A stretch of DNA of 64,000 nt from Pedobacter sp. Leaf170. Its GTDB lineage: Bacteria; Bacteroidota; Bacteroidia; Sphingobacteriales; Sphingobacteriaceae. Below the pieces are notes generated by a model. It had not been told where the DNA came from. It was given only the letters and a program-made list of their open reading frames with translations, and did no database searches. Within the stretch, counting starts at the first letter, position 1, and every line of letters starts with the position of its first letter. Position numbers and translations under genes: made by a program. Below are positions 9,101 to 18,897 of this stretch, one piece after another. The stretch spans positions 34,555 to 98,554 of the forward strand of contig NZ_CAKLBP010000010.1 of assembly GCF_920984665.1 (NCBI RefSeq). The letters run 5' to 3'.

Positions 9101-11215
9101 CAAGATAATTATATCCAATTTGGTGCTTCAGGTATTGTGGTTAACCAATTTCAAATTAGCAACAGCGGTCAATCGCTATCTATAAATAGTAACCCAACGC
9201 AACCTAATGCGCCTTTAAATGTTGAGTTTAAAGATTTTCAGTTGGAAACTTTGACCAAGTTTGCTGAAACAGACACGACTTTGGTTGGAGGCAGATTAAA
9301 TGGCACTGCAAATGTTAAAGATTTGGCAAGTACACCAAAATTTGAAGCAAACCTAACTATTGATCAATTACGCTATCAAAAAGATCAACTTGGTACTTTA
9401 CGTGTTGCGGTTAATAATAATACTCAAAATGCATTTGAAGTAAATGTTGCTTTAAGTGGTGTGCATGATTTAAGGGTAAATGGTTTTTATTACACTGCTC
9501 CGCAAAGTGCATTAGATTTAACAGTTAATATCGATAAAATCGAGATGAAAAACATTGAGAGTTTATCTCAAGGTCAGCTAAAAAATGGAACCGGAACCTT
9601 AACTGGTGCGCTTACAGTTAAAGGCGCTTTAACTGCTCCAAGAATTTTGGGTGATTTAACTTTTAACAATGCAGGAATAAATGTTGCTTATGTAAATTCT
9701 TATTTCAGAATGCCTAATGAGAAAATATCGTTTACGAATGAAGGCATCAGTTTCAATAACTTTACATTGATAGATTCTTTAAACCAAAAAGCAACCATTA
9801 ATGGTAAGGTTTACACAAAAGACTACAAAAGCTACCGTTTCGGTTTAGATATTAGAACTGATAATTTCAGGGCATTAAATTCTACTTCTGCAGATAATGA
9901 AATGATTTACGGAACTGTGTTTTTAACCAGTAACATAAAAGTTCGTGGCGATTTAAACCAACCAGATGTAAATATGAAGGTAAATGTAAATAAAGGAACT
10001 AAATTCTTTTTTGCATTGCCTGCAAACGACCCGGCCATAATAGATCAGGAAGGTATTGTTCAGTTTATTGATGCAGATGCGCCACCGTTTAACGGACAAA
10101 GGGCTTTAAAAGTAGATAGCCTAAGTAAATCTCCAATTAAGGGTATCAATCTGGTCGCAAATATTATTGTAGACCCAGAGGCTGAACTTAATGTGGTTGT
10201 AGATCCATCAAATGGTGATGCTTTAAACGTTAAAGGCGATGCTAACCTGAATGCAACCATAGACCCAAGCGGCAAAGTTAGTTTAACAGGTCGTTATGAA
10301 ATTATAGATGGTTCATACAACCTATCTGTTGGTCCGTTAGGGAAAAAAGCATTTAGATTAGTAAAAGGTAGTACAATAAACTGGACTGGTGAACCAACAA
10401 CTGCAAACGTTAATTTGAGTGCGTTATACGAAGTAAATGCAGCGCCAATCGATTTGTTGAATCAGCCAGATCTTTACGAAGCTAAAACCAAATTGCCATT
10501 TCAGGTTTATTTAATGATGAAAGGCGAATTATTGAAACCTACCATTTCTTTTAAAATAGATTTGCCAGAAAATGAACGTAATGCACTGAGTGGACAGGTT
10601 TACACCAAATTAATTAACGTTAACCGTAATGAGAGTGAGTTAAACAAACAAGTTTTCGCTTTATTGGCTCTAAACAGATTTATTGCCAGTAACCCGTTCC
10701 AAAGTTTAGCCGGCGGCGGTGGCGGTGTTTCTACACTTGCACGCTCAAGTGTAAGCAAGTTGTTAACAGAGCAATTAAATAACTTAACATCTGATTTGAT
10801 ACAAGGTGTTGATTTAAATTTTGGTGTGAATTCATCAGAAGATTACTCAACTGGTTCTTTACAGCAAAAAACAGATTTAGAAGTTGGTTTATCAAAAAAA
10901 TTATTGAATGATAGATTAACTGTTTCGGTTGGAAGCTCTTTTGCTTTGGAAGGACCACAAGCCCCCGGAGAAAAATCGACCGATATAGCAGGAAACGTTA
11001 ACGTAGAATATGCTTTATCGGCTGATGGAAGATACCGCTTAAGAGCTTACAGAAGAAACCAGAACGATGTTATTGTACAAGGTCAGATTATTGAAACCGG
11101 CTTAGGTTTTACCCTGGTTGTAGACTACAATAAATTTAAAGAGATATTTCAAAAGAAACGAGTAAGAAGAACTAGAAACATTGAACAGAAAGCACAAGAT
11201 GAGAAAACTAACTAG
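6155..11215 (+). CDS. TamB-like translocation and assembly module protein (AsmA/DUF490 family)
   Basis: A protein of about 1686 residues with an N-terminal membrane anchor (about 32-53), a long series of beta-strand repeats rich in Asn, Lys and Val, and a C-terminal DUF490/TamB domain (about 1300-1640). TamB-like proteins span the periplasm and help move lipids or proteins to the outer membrane. No ATG lies at the 5' end. TTG 6155 gives the longest form; TTG 6221 (product starting MNRYVRKGLK) is at least as plausible because it places the anchor directly after the start, as in the paralogue at 54.5 kb. The next gene is an Omp85 protein starting inside this gene's last codons, as expected for a TamB/TamA-type pair. 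Confidence 0.85.
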   Translation: MCPEIKFGGTFLAIHKHQTISALNRYVRKGLKILLWFIASIIILVVAIALSLNIPAVQNFVKGKAINYLKGKTKTEVSLESIKIALPKDVVLNKFYIEDRNKDTLLYAEKLAVDISLFKLLDNTVEINNIELKNIRANVKRISPDTTFNFSFLVDAFMSDQKKPEEKVDKDTTSTLKFSVDKVSFEDIGLTYRDDVAGNDVKLYLGAFKTKLKTFDLANQHYVIKDLTLNNTSLKYLQQKPLVKLVQHVTNSVDSAEKEKGKLPLIEVENFAFSNVKVSYDDQISTTKAVADVNDLGLVNLKVDLTDSKYTVDDARLNKSNILFAFKPAPSNDLKKVKDTVVPEKSPLGLIIKNISLAENNIQFDNLAAKPAAKGMDFNHLLISGLNFGASDVNYSAAGITAKVKNGSLKEKSGFALNELKGDAIYNDKQIKLSNFVLKTPNTTIENATELNFTSMDDLTKHPEKVKLNLAFKNTTIGLKDAGYFSDAIPANYRNEKIKLNAEVNGYLNNLNIPRLQISGLKNTQIDISGTAKGLPDINKTFLDLNIKKLYVTKSDILVAVPKKSLPPSIELPNVINAKGNFKGSMTDFNTNMNIQTDMGAAVVIAGMNGPKGRESYKADVSLNNFNVGRLLKMQPKLGRVTVKANVAGTGLDPKKINAKFNAKVLSAYYNKYTYRNLSLAGTYANQNVNIKSNMPDSNANFNLDAKVNMAGKYPAIKANLDLKQVNLQALNFSPTLLSAAGIVKVDLQTADADYLNGTVNVTSLQLVKEAQKINVDTISLVAKSTATENALSLKSEILSAKIDGKYQLTKVGNAIINQINKYYAFGEVTKIPDQRMRFFVQVYDSKLLKQFVPELTVFKTSQFYGLIDTQKDSLQIKGNFPQVVYGDFKVDTTVLNINNQNNKLDYGLTVKRLQSPSVSLFNTEVSGDAANNILGVNIFLRDRQLKNKYVIGGNFQSINKDFKFSLDPQKLLLDYQKWMVSQDNYIQFGASGIVVNQFQISNSGQSLSINSNPTQPNAPLNVEFKDFQLETLTKFAETDTTLVGGRLNGTANVKDLASTPKFEANLTIDQLRYQKDQLGTLRVAVNNNTQNAFEVNVALSGVHDLRVNGFYYTAPQSALDLTVNIDKIEMKNIESLSQGQLKNGTGTLTGALTVKGALTAPRILGDLTFNNAGINVAYVNSYFRMPNEKISFTNEGISFNNFTLIDSLNQKATINGKVYTKDYKSYRFGLDIRTDNFRALNSTSADNEMIYGTVFLTSNIKVRGDLNQPDVNMKVNVNKGTKFFFALPANDPAIIDQEGIVQFIDADAPPFNGQRALKVDSLSKSPIKGINLVANIIVDPEAELNVVVDPSNGDALNVKGDANLNATIDPSGKVSLTGRYEIIDGSYNLSVGPLGKKAFRLVKGSTINWTGEPTTANVNLSALYEVNAAPIDLLNQPDLYEAKTKLPFQVYLMMKGELLKPTISFKIDLPENERNALSGQVYTKLINVNRNESELNKQVFALLALNRFIASNPFQSLAGGGGGVSTLARSSVSKLLTEQLNNLTSDLIQGVDLNFGVNSSEDYSTGSLQQKTDLEVGLSKKLLNDRLTVSVGSSFALEGPQAPGEKSTDIAGNVNVEYALSADGRYRLRAYRRNQNDVIVQGQIIETGLGFTLVVDYNKFKEIFQKKRVRRTRNIEQKAQDEKTN

Positions 11216-13490
11216 ACCGCTTTTATTTTTATTGGCCTGTTTAGTTTATGCGGGTTGTAGTAGTACAAAATCTTTAAAACCCGGGCAAGCATTATATACT
11301 GGTGCCGAGGTTAAAATTAATCCTGATTCTGCTGGAAAAATAGAAGACGAAAAACAGGTTAAAGCAGATTTGGAGAGCAAAACCCGTCCTCGTCCAAATA
11401 AATCTATACTTGGTATAAAATATAAACTTGGCATTTATAATCTTGCAGGCGAACCCAAAAAACCAAAAGGTTTTAAAAACTGGTTACGAAAACAAGGTGA
11501 GCCACCTGTACTTTTAAGTGAGGTTAAGTTAAAATATAACAACGATGTTTTAACAAGTTATTTGATTAGCGAAGGTTATCTGCAAGCTTCGGTTACCGGA
11601 GATACTGTAGTAAAAGATAAAAAAGCTAAAGCCATTTACACTGCAGTTACAGGTAATAGATATAAAATAAATAAGGTAAATTTCCCGCCAGATTCAGGAG
11701 TTTTAACCAGAATCATCAACCAGAATAAAGAAAAAACGCTTTTAAAAGTTGGCGATTATTATGACTTGGATGTTTATAAAAACGAGCGAATTAGAATTGA
11801 TAACGATTTAAAGGAAAACGGTTATTTTTATTTCAGCCCGGATTACCTAATAATGCAGGTTGATAGTACAATAGGTAAAAACCTGGTGAATGTAACGGTT
11901 AAGGTTAAAGATATTGCACCGGATGCAGGTGTAAAACCTTATACAATCAAAAACATCAACATATATCCAAATTATACTTTAAGGAGAGACTCTGCCTTAA
12001 GGAAATTGCAACCCTTACAATACCACGATTTTAATATTTATGATGATAGGAACACCTTTAAACCAAGGTTATTTGATCGTTTAGTTTTCTTTCAGAAAGG
12101 CGAATTATACAACCGTAGAGATCATAACCAATCTTTAAATAGAATGGTTAATATAAATGCCTTTCAGGATGTAAGAGCTGAGTTTTTACCTGTGGATAGT
12201 TTCAAAAACAATCAATTAGATTTAAATATTTATCTAACGCCTTTAAAGAAAAACTCTTTAACTTTTTCAGTTACCGGAACCAGTAAATCTAACAACTTTG
12301 TAGGCTCTGAAGTTAAGGTTACGCAAACCACCAGAAACCTTTTTAGAGGTGCAGAACAATTGGATGTAAGCGTTAGCGGAGGTTTTGAAACGCAAACACG
12401 AGGAACATCTTTAGGTAGAAATTCATTATCGCTAACAGCAGAAGGAAAATTAACCTTCCCAAGGTTTATTGTTCCGTTTTACAAACCAAATAGTACTACT
12501 GCATTTATACCAAAAACAATTGCTTCTCTTTCTTATCAGATGTTAAATAGAGGTGGCGAGTACACTTTAAACGCATTTAAAGGTGAGTTTGGGTATAATT
12601 TTAAGGAGAACTTATACAAAGAGCATAATTTTAATCCTATATCCCTTAGTTATATTTCTACACGTTTCCCATCTGATACTACGAGAACCAGACTTTTTAC
12701 AGAAAATCCATTACTAAGAGCAACTCTAGAAAATCAATTTATTATTGGTAGCAACTACAATTTTACCTATACCAACCAGATGGAAACTAACAGAAGAAAT
12801 AATACATATTTCTTTGGTGGGATTGAAACCGGTGGTAATGTTTGGGGATTATTTACACCAACAAATAATTTGGGTCAGAAAACTTTGTTTAATACACCAC
12901 TTACACAATTTGTTCGTTTAGAAGCTGATTTAAGGGATTATTATAAAGTTAACAGAAATGTAACCTGGGCAAACAGATTAAATATTGGTTATGGCTATGC
13001 CTATGGTAATAGTACCTCGCTCCCATTTGTCAGACAGTTTTTTGCCGGCGGAAGTAATGATATCCGGGCATTTCCAGCCAGAACCTTAGGCCCGGGAACA
13101 TATAAAGTTCCGGATAATGCCCTATTTGCAGACCAAGGTGGTGATGTTAAATTAATGCTTAATTCTGAATTACGTTTTAAACTGGTAAGTGTTTTATATG
13201 GCGCATTATTTGTAGATGCTGGTAACGTTTGGTTGCGAAAAGAAGATCCGCTTAGACCGGGTTCAGAATTTAAACTAAAAAACACATTAAATGAGTTAGC
13301 TGTAGGTACGGGTGCAGGCTTACGTGTAGATGCCACTATATTTGTAGTTCGCTTAGATGTTGCCTTTCCAATACGCAAACCATACTTACCCGAGGGACAG
13401 AGATGGGTATTTGATGATATCTCCTTCGGAAACAAAGATTGGCGCAGACAGAATTTAATTTTTAATATTGGTATCGGATATCCGTTTTAA
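11199..13490 (+). CDS. Omp85 (BamA/TamA-family) outer-membrane lipoprotein
   Basis: From ATG 11199 the product has 763 residues and begins MRKLTRPLLFLLACLVYAGC, a lipoprotein signal with the modified Cys at 20. An upstream TTG at 11181 is less likely. POTRA-like repeats occupy about 90-350, including VKLKYNNDVLTSYLISEGY and INKVNFPP. A 16-strand-type barrel follows, with FFAGGSNDIRAFPARTLGPG (the conserved RGY/RAF loop region) and a C-terminal strand ending IFNIGIGYPF. It is the likely outer-membrane partner of the TamB-like protein; the two genes overlap by 17 bp. Lipidation of an Omp85 protein is common in Bacteroidota. The family is sure; the exact cargo is unknown. Confidence 0.88.
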   Translation: MRKLTRPLLFLLACLVYAGCSSTKSLKPGQALYTGAEVKINPDSAGKIEDEKQVKADLESKTRPRPNKSILGIKYKLGIYNLAGEPKKPKGFKNWLRKQGEPPVLLSEVKLKYNNDVLTSYLISEGYLQASVTGDTVVKDKKAKAIYTAVTGNRYKINKVNFPPDSGVLTRIINQNKEKTLLKVGDYYDLDVYKNERIRIDNDLKENGYFYFSPDYLIMQVDSTIGKNLVNVTVKVKDIAPDAGVKPYTIKNINIYPNYTLRRDSALRKLQPLQYHDFNIYDDRNTFKPRLFDRLVFFQKGELYNRRDHNQSLNRMVNINAFQDVRAEFLPVDSFKNNQLDLNIYLTPLKKNSLTFSVTGTSKSNNFVGSEVKVTQTTRNLFRGAEQLDVSVSGGFETQTRGTSLGRNSLSLTAEGKLTFPRFIVPFYKPNSTTAFIPKTIASLSYQMLNRGGEYTLNAFKGEFGYNFKENLYKEHNFNPISLSYISTRFPSDTTRTRLFTENPLLRATLENQFIIGSNYNFTYTNQMETNRRNNTYFFGGIETGGNVWGLFTPTNNLGQKTLFNTPLTQFVRLEADLRDYYKVNRNVTWANRLNIGYGYAYGNSTSLPFVRQFFAGGSNDIRAFPARTLGPGTYKVPDNALFADQGGDVKLMLNSELRFKLVSVLYGALFVDAGNVWLRKEDPLRPGSEFKLKNTLNELAVGTGAGLRVDATIFVVRLDVAFPIRKPYLPEGQRWVFDDISFGNKDWRRQNLIFNIGIGYPF

Positions 13491-13497
13491 TCGATTT

Positions 13498-14514
13498 ATG
13501 AAATTACTCAATAAAATAAAAAGCTTCTTTATTGCATTATATCATTTGCTTGTAGCCGCAGGAAAGGGTTTTGCAGAAGATAGAGTGATGAAATTGAGTG
13601 CCGCCCTTGCCTATTACACCATTTTTTCGCTTACGCCCTTAATCATAATTATACTCGCTTCAGCAACCCTTTTTTTTGGCGAAGCAATGAAAACCAGAGA
13701 TAAATTTTTTAATGAAATATCTGATTTAGTTGGCCCTGATGCGGCAACGCAAATACAAGGCTTTGTAGATAATGCCAATAAATCAGGTCAATCTACCATC
13801 GGTTTAATTATTGGTATTACTACGCTAATTATCGGAGCTACTGTTATTTTTATCGAAATTCAGGATAGCATAAACCTGATTTGGAAAGTTAAAGCCATGC
13901 CTAAAAAAGGCTGGTTAAAAATGCTTACAAATAGGCTATTATCCTTCTCCCTAATTGTATCAATGGGTTTTTTACTATTGGTATCATTGGTTATAAATAG
14001 CCTGGTTGTTGGCCTAGGCGATAAATTAGTGTCCTTAATATCTCAAACAGAAATAGATGAGGTTATTCCTGTAGCCAACGATACTATGGCTTTACTGATC
14101 TATATTTTAAATAATGCTTTAACGCTTGCTGCGGTAACCGCTGTATTTACGATCATATTTAAAGTACTGCCCGATGTGAATATCAAATGGAAATCAGCAA
14201 TTATTGGTGCATTATTTACTGCTTTGCTTTTTAGCCTGGGTAAATATTTAATCGGTATATACATAGAAAAAGGAACTACTGTTTCTGCATTTGGTGCCGC
14301 AGGTTCTATTATTGTAATATTACTCTGGATTTACTACACATCCGTAATTTTATACTTCGGTGCCGAATTTACTCAGGCTTATGCCGAGAAATATGATGGC
14401 GGAATTGCCCCAAGTAAGTACGCTGTTTTTACCAAAATAACCATTGTAGAGAAGAGTGTAGATGTGTTGCCACCACAACATCCTGAAGATACCATCAATG
14501 CACCAAAAGGTTAA
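13498..14514 (+). CDS. YihY/BrkB-family inner-membrane protein
   Basis: From ATG 13498 the product has 338 residues; a TTG at 13468 would overlap the previous gene and is not needed. The signature LSAALAYYTIFSLTPLIIIILA and the later GSIIVILLWIYYTSVILYFGAEFT define the YihY/virulence factor BrkB family, membrane proteins with about six transmembrane segments and no established biochemical activity. Despite an old label, they are not ribonuclease BN. It follows the Omp85 gene by 7 bp and probably shares its transcript, so an envelope role is a reasonable guess. The convergent kinase gene ends 9 bp away. Confidence 0.85.
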   Translation: MKLLNKIKSFFIALYHLLVAAGKGFAEDRVMKLSAALAYYTIFSLTPLIIIILASATLFFGEAMKTRDKFFNEISDLVGPDAATQIQGFVDNANKSGQSTIGLIIGITTLIIGATVIFIEIQDSINLIWKVKAMPKKGWLKMLTNRLLSFSLIVSMGFLLLVSLVINSLVVGLGDKLVSLISQTEIDEVIPVANDTMALLIYILNNALTLAAVTAVFTIIFKVLPDVNIKWKSAIIGALFTALLFSLGKYLIGIYIEKGTTVSAFGAAGSIIVILLWIYYTSVILYFGAEFTQAYAEKYDGGIAPSKYAVFTKITIVEKSVDVLPPQHPEDTINAPKG

Positions 14515-14523
14515 ATTTAGATT

Positions 14524-16662
14524 TTAAACAAACTTTAAAATTTTCTCTAATAGTTCTTTTTCGAGGAATGGTTTTAAAACCAGTTCATTCATACCAGATT
14601 CAAGGTATTTAGCTCTATCTTCTTGCATTACATTAGCTGTAACACCTAAAATAGGAATACTCCTTTTACTTTCATTACTATAAGAACGTATAAGTTTGGT
14701 AAGTTCTATGCCTCCAAGTTCAGGCATTTGAATATCCGTTAAAATAATATCGTAATTGTTTTCGCTAAAAAGCTCAAATGCCTGCAGGCCGTTTTTAGCT
14801 GCATCAAAGTTTAGCTTGTATTTCTTAAGAATTGTTGTAGCCAAAAGGATGTTCAAAACATTATCATCAGCCACAAGAATATTTTTCCCAACAAGTCTTT
14901 GAAGCTCTTCTGCAGAGAGTTCTGATTTTTCTTCAACGTTGAGTGATTTATCTGTTAACTGATAAGGAATCTCAAAACTAAAAACAGAGCCTTTTCCTTC
15001 TTCACTTGATAAAGTAATATGACCACCATGAAACTCAACAATTTTTTTACAGATGGCTAAACCTAAGCCAGTTCCTTGCTGTTTTTCTTTTGTAGAAGAA
15101 TAATAGGCCTGGGCAAACTCATCAAAAATAATCTTTTGGTCTACATCACTTATACCAGAACCAGTATCGCTAACGCTAACTTGTAGCAATACATTTTTTT
15201 CATCTTTTTTCTTAAGTTCCGCCTTTAATGTAACATTACCATTTTGCGTAAATTTAATTGCATTACTTAAAAGGTTCATTACAATTTGTTTTAACCTGAG
15301 CGAATCGCCAAGCACATAAATATCCTTATCCGCTGGTGCAGCAATTACAAAATTAAGTTTCTTTTTTTCCGCCTGAATCCTCATGCTGTCGAAAACATCA
15401 ACAATGGCAACCAATGGAGAAAATGGGAGTTGCTCGAAATTAACTTTTCCGGTTTCATATTTCGAGAAGTCTAAAATATCATTAACAACATCGAGCAGCA
15501 TAACGGATGATTTACGAATAGCTGAAACCTGCTCATTTTGCTCTGCAGGCAAGTTTACCTGTGTTAGTTGCTCAGAAAAGCCCACAATAGAATTAAGCGG
15601 CGTACGTATTTCGTGACTCATGTTTGCTAAAAACCTACTTTTAGAAAGGGCATATAGTTTTGATTTATTGCTGTAAGTAATTAGTGCAATTTCTTTACGG
15701 TATAATCTATAAATTGCATACAGAATGCAGATTAGCAATAGAAACGATAATCCGAGTAAAACCTTCGTGAATTTATCCAGTCTATCTACGGTTTTAAAGG
15801 TTTTAACATTTAAATCTTCCTGTATAGTATCGTAATAGGTTTTTTCGTTAACCTTATATTGATTCAGATTTTTAACAATGGTTTCAATTATTTGATGGTT
15901 TAAATCCAGAAGCGCCCATTCCTTATACTTCAAATTTCTATTTAAACGATAAAGCTTTTTGTAATAATCGTTAATTAATTTGAGCTGAAGTTTGTTATAG
16001 GCAATGCTTACAGACGAGGTATCAGCAGAGATAGCCGTTTTAACCAAGGTGGATTTTGAGGTATCAACCGCTTTAGCTTTCTTGTTTCCAATTGCAGCAA
16101 AGATTCTCCCTAATAGCTTTCTCCTTGTTTGGGCTACAGCTGCTGGCTTTATAGTATCAATGGTTACTATGCTTTTAAATTGCCTGGTTGTAAATAAATT
16201 TTCTTTCGGATCTTCCACATCAACTCTATCATCCACCTTAACAGAGAAATTAATAAGACTATCTGCAAGCTTCCTTAGGTGGATAAATTGATTGGTTCTT
16301 AACTCCTTTTGTACAATTAAAGCGTTAAAGTTATCAGTTTGACTGGCTTTTTCATTTTCATTATCACTCTCTATGCCATCCAGTATTGTGGTAATTTCCT
16401 TTATCTGACTTACGTATAAATCGTAGTATTTTTTATTTCCACTAACAACATACATTCTGCAGCTATTTTCTGCGTTGTAGAGTTTAAAAATACAGCTATC
16501 CAGCTTCGTAAAATCATTCTGTACCCGAACAATTTTATGAACCGATTTTAATAGTGGCACTTTAGAAAAATTTATGAACAAGCCTGTACTTATTGCAAAA
16601 ACAACTAAAATTAAAAGCACTATGATTAAATATTTTGTGGCAGAATTTCGGGTAGATTTCAA
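14524..16662 (-). CDS. Hybrid sensor histidine kinase with C-terminal receiver domain
   Basis: The product has 712 residues. It has an N-terminal membrane segment (about 11-32), an extracytoplasmic helical sensor region (about 33-298) with no recognised family, and a second membrane segment (about 299-320). A HisKA domain has the phospho-accepting H350 in SHEIRTPLNS. A HATPase domain has NLLSNAIKFT, DTGSGI and GTGLGLAIC. A receiver domain (about 593-712) has acidic pair D599/D600, phospho-acceptor D643 and K697. It probably passes phosphate to an unlinked phosphotransfer protein, since no response regulator or HPt gene is adjacent. The signal it senses is unknown. The long helical sensor resembles four-helix-bundle type sensors, which is inference. 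Confidence 0.9.
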   Translation of the reverse strand: MKSTRNSATKYLIIVLLILVVFAISTGLFINFSKVPLLKSVHKIVRVQNDFTKLDSCIFKLYNAENSCRMYVVSGNKKYYDLYVSQIKEITTILDGIESDNENEKASQTDNFNALIVQKELRTNQFIHLRKLADSLINFSVKVDDRVDVEDPKENLFTTRQFKSIVTIDTIKPAAVAQTRRKLLGRIFAAIGNKKAKAVDTSKSTLVKTAISADTSSVSIAYNKLQLKLINDYYKKLYRLNRNLKYKEWALLDLNHQIIETIVKNLNQYKVNEKTYYDTIQEDLNVKTFKTVDRLDKFTKVLLGLSFLLLICILYAIYRLYRKEIALITYSNKSKLYALSKSRFLANMSHEIRTPLNSIVGFSEQLTQVNLPAEQNEQVSAIRKSSVMLLDVVNDILDFSKYETGKVNFEQLPFSPLVAIVDVFDSMRIQAEKKKLNFVIAAPADKDIYVLGDSLRLKQIVMNLLSNAIKFTQNGNVTLKAELKKKDEKNVLLQVSVSDTGSGISDVDQKIIFDEFAQAYYSSTKEKQQGTGLGLAICKKIVEFHGGHITLSSEEGKGSVFSFEIPYQLTDKSLNVEEKSELSAEELQRLVGKNILVADDNVLNILLATTILKKYKLNFDAAKNGLQAFELFSENNYDIILTDIQMPELGGIELTKLIRSYSNESKRSIPILGVTANVMQEDRAKYLESGMNELVLKPFLEKELLEKILKFV

Positions 16663-16793
16663 GCGGTTTGATTTTAATAATTATGAAACATAATTGTCAA
16701 AATCACGGAAAATCAATCAAACAACAGGGATGTGTTTAATGGTTTGGTACTAACAAAAATACCCTAACAAATTCAATAATGCAAGTTTTTAAT

Positions 16794-18662
16794 TTAAGCT
16801 ACTTCATCAATAATTTTCGGCTCCTCAGTTACTTCATCTTTTTCAACACGCAGGTTTCTAATAATGTGTTGCTGTCTATCCGGCGTATTTTTTCCCATAT
16901 AATACTCAAGCAAACTTTTAATGGTTTGGTCTTTTAAAATAACAGGGTCAAGCCTGATGTCTTTACCGATAAACAAACCAAATTCATCTGGAGAAATTTC
17001 ACCCAAACCTTTAAAACGAGTAATTTCTGGTTTATTGCCAAGTTTCTGAATTGCATTTTTTCGCTCTTCATCACTATAACAGTAAATGGTTTCTTTTTTA
17101 TTTCTAACCCTGAAAAGCGGTGTTTGTAATATGTAAACATGTCCTGCTTTTACCAAATCAGGAAAAAACTGAAGAAAGAAAGTCATCATTAATAATCTGA
17201 TGTGCATACCATCAACATCGGCATCAGTAGCAATTACGATATTGTTGTAATGTAAGCCCTCTAAACCATCTTCAATATTTAAAGCATGCTGTAAAAGGTT
17301 AAATTCTTCATTTTCGTAAACAACCTTTTTCGTTAATTCGTAACAGTTTAGGGGTTTTCCTTTTAAACTGAAAACAGCCTGACAATCTACATCTCGAGAT
17401 TTTGTAATTGAGCCAGATGCAGAATCACCTTCGGTAATGAACAAAGTTGTTTCATATCGCTTCTCATGTGTTGTGTTAAAATGTACCTTACAATCGCGAA
17501 GCTTTTTATTATGTAATGATGCTTTTTTTGCTCTATCATTTGCCAGCTTTTTAATGCCGGCAATATCTTTACGTTCTCTTTCGGATTGGTTAATGCGTTT
17601 TAACAAGGCATCAGCAACATCAGGGTTTTTGTGCAGATAATCATCCAATTCTTTTTTAACAAAATCGTTGATAAATGTAGCCACCGATGGCCCATCAGGA
17701 CCCATATTTTGAGAACCTAACTTGGTTTTTGTTTGCGATTCGAAAACGGGCTCTTGAACACGAACTGAAATGGCTGCAATAATTGATGAACGAACATCAG
17801 ATGCTTCAAATTCCTTTTTGAAAAACTCACGTACGGTTTTAACTACTGCAGCCCTAAAAGCTGCCTGATGCGTTCCTCCTTGTGTTGTATGTTGCCCGTT
17901 TACAAAAGAATGGTAATCTTCGCCATACTGCTGACCATGAGTCATTGCAATTTCGATATCGTTACCAACCATGTGTATAATTGGATAACGTATCTCTTCA
18001 GGTTTGTTAAATTTAGAAAGCAAATCATAAAGACCTCTTTCAGAAAAATACTTCTGACCATTAAAATTTATGGTTAAACCTGTATTCAGAAATACATAAT
18101 TCCAAACCATACTTTCTACAAAATCTGGTATGTAATGGTAATTTCTAAAAATAGTTTCATCTGGATAAAAAGTAATCGCCGTACCATTTCGCTGAGTGGT
18201 ATCAATAACCGGCTGTTCGCTTACAATCTCTCCTTTCGAAAACTCTACCTTTTTAGTTTTTCCATCACGATAAGATTGTACTGTAAAACTGGTAGATAAA
18301 GCATTAACAGCTTTTGTACCCACACCATTTAAACCAACAGATTTTTGGAAAGCATTACTATCGTATTTACCTCCGGTATTAATTTTACTTACGCAATCGA
18401 TAACTTTACCCAAAGGGATACCCCGACCATAATCCCGGACATTAATCTTTTGTTCAGAAACTGTGATTTCGATGGTTTTTCCGGTACCCATAACAAACTC
18501 ATCTATAGAGTTATCTACTATTTCCTTAAGTAAAACATAAATTCCATCGTCTTGTGCAGAACCATCACCAAGCTTACCAATATACATACCGGGGCGCAAT
18601 CTGATGTGTTCTTTCCAATCTAATGAGCGAATACTATCGTCGTTATAAATTACTTCTGCCAT
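16794..18662 (-). CDS. parE: DNA topoisomerase IV subunit B
   Basis: The product has 622 residues and is the ATPase subunit of topoisomerase IV. GHKL ATPase motifs are EIVDNSIDEF (E47 is the likely general base), GRGIPLG and LNGVGTKAVNALS. The transducer region follows. The TOPRIM domain has TEGDSASGS and DADVDGMHIRLL. The length and the KLGDGSAQDDGIYVLLKE segment fit Bacteroidota ParE rather than GyrB, which also suits the separated parC in this window. It is transcribed in the same direction as parC but separated by five genes, several on the opposite strand, so the two are not co-transcribed. Confidence 0.92.
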   Translation of the reverse strand: MAEVIYNDDSIRSLDWKEHIRLRPGMYIGKLGDGSAQDDGIYVLLKEIVDNSIDEFVMGTGKTIEITVSEQKINVRDYGRGIPLGKVIDCVSKINTGGKYDSNAFQKSVGLNGVGTKAVNALSTSFTVQSYRDGKTKKVEFSKGEIVSEQPVIDTTQRNGTAITFYPDETIFRNYHYIPDFVESMVWNYVFLNTGLTINFNGQKYFSERGLYDLLSKFNKPEEIRYPIIHMVGNDIEIAMTHGQQYGEDYHSFVNGQHTTQGGTHQAAFRAAVVKTVREFFKKEFEASDVRSSIIAAISVRVQEPVFESQTKTKLGSQNMGPDGPSVATFINDFVKKELDDYLHKNPDVADALLKRINQSERERKDIAGIKKLANDRAKKASLHNKKLRDCKVHFNTTHEKRYETTLFITEGDSASGSITKSRDVDCQAVFSLKGKPLNCYELTKKVVYENEEFNLLQHALNIEDGLEGLHYNNIVIATDADVDGMHIRLLMMTFFLQFFPDLVKAGHVYILQTPLFRVRNKKETIYCYSDEERKNAIQKLGNKPEITRFKGLGEISPDEFGLFIGKDIRLDPVILKDQTIKSLLEYYMGKNTPDRQQHIIRNLRVEKDEVTEEPKIIDEVA

Positions 18663-18760
18663 AAATTATGTTGTTTGCAATCGGGGTAAAAAACTTTGCT
18701 AAAATAGGCATTTTAGAAGAATTTATCTTCCAAGCAGAGGAAAGTAATTTCAACAATCGA

Positions 18761-18880
18761 TATGTAAAAAGTAAAATGGATAATGAACGAACTACAATCA
18801 ATTCCCCATCCTACATTTCACATCATCCCCCAAACATCGTACATCGTACATCCACCATATTTTCATATCTTCAACCCATA
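18761..18880. repeat. Heptanucleotide-periodic island 1
   Basis: Degenerate 7-bp periodic sequence lies between parE and the permease gene. The forward part has units like ATGTAAA AAGTAAA ATGGATA ATGAACG. After a short spacer the reverse-complement style follows, with units such as AACATCG TACATCG TACATCC ACCATAT. The switch of orientation inside one island is shared with the islands at 39.5 and 42.7 kb. An open frame of 76 codons across it is not considered a gene. Confidence 0.6.
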
Positions 18881-18897
18881 TTTTATTTCCCTTTTTG

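Noticed and set aside
13001..13435. 144-codon minus-strand frame inside the Omp85 gene
   Set aside because: Antisense shadow with no family features; the plus-strand frame has clear barrel motifs.
14524..18662. Kinase and parE as one operon with a shared role
   Set aside because: A gap of about 130 bp and no functional link; neighbourhood alone is not enough.
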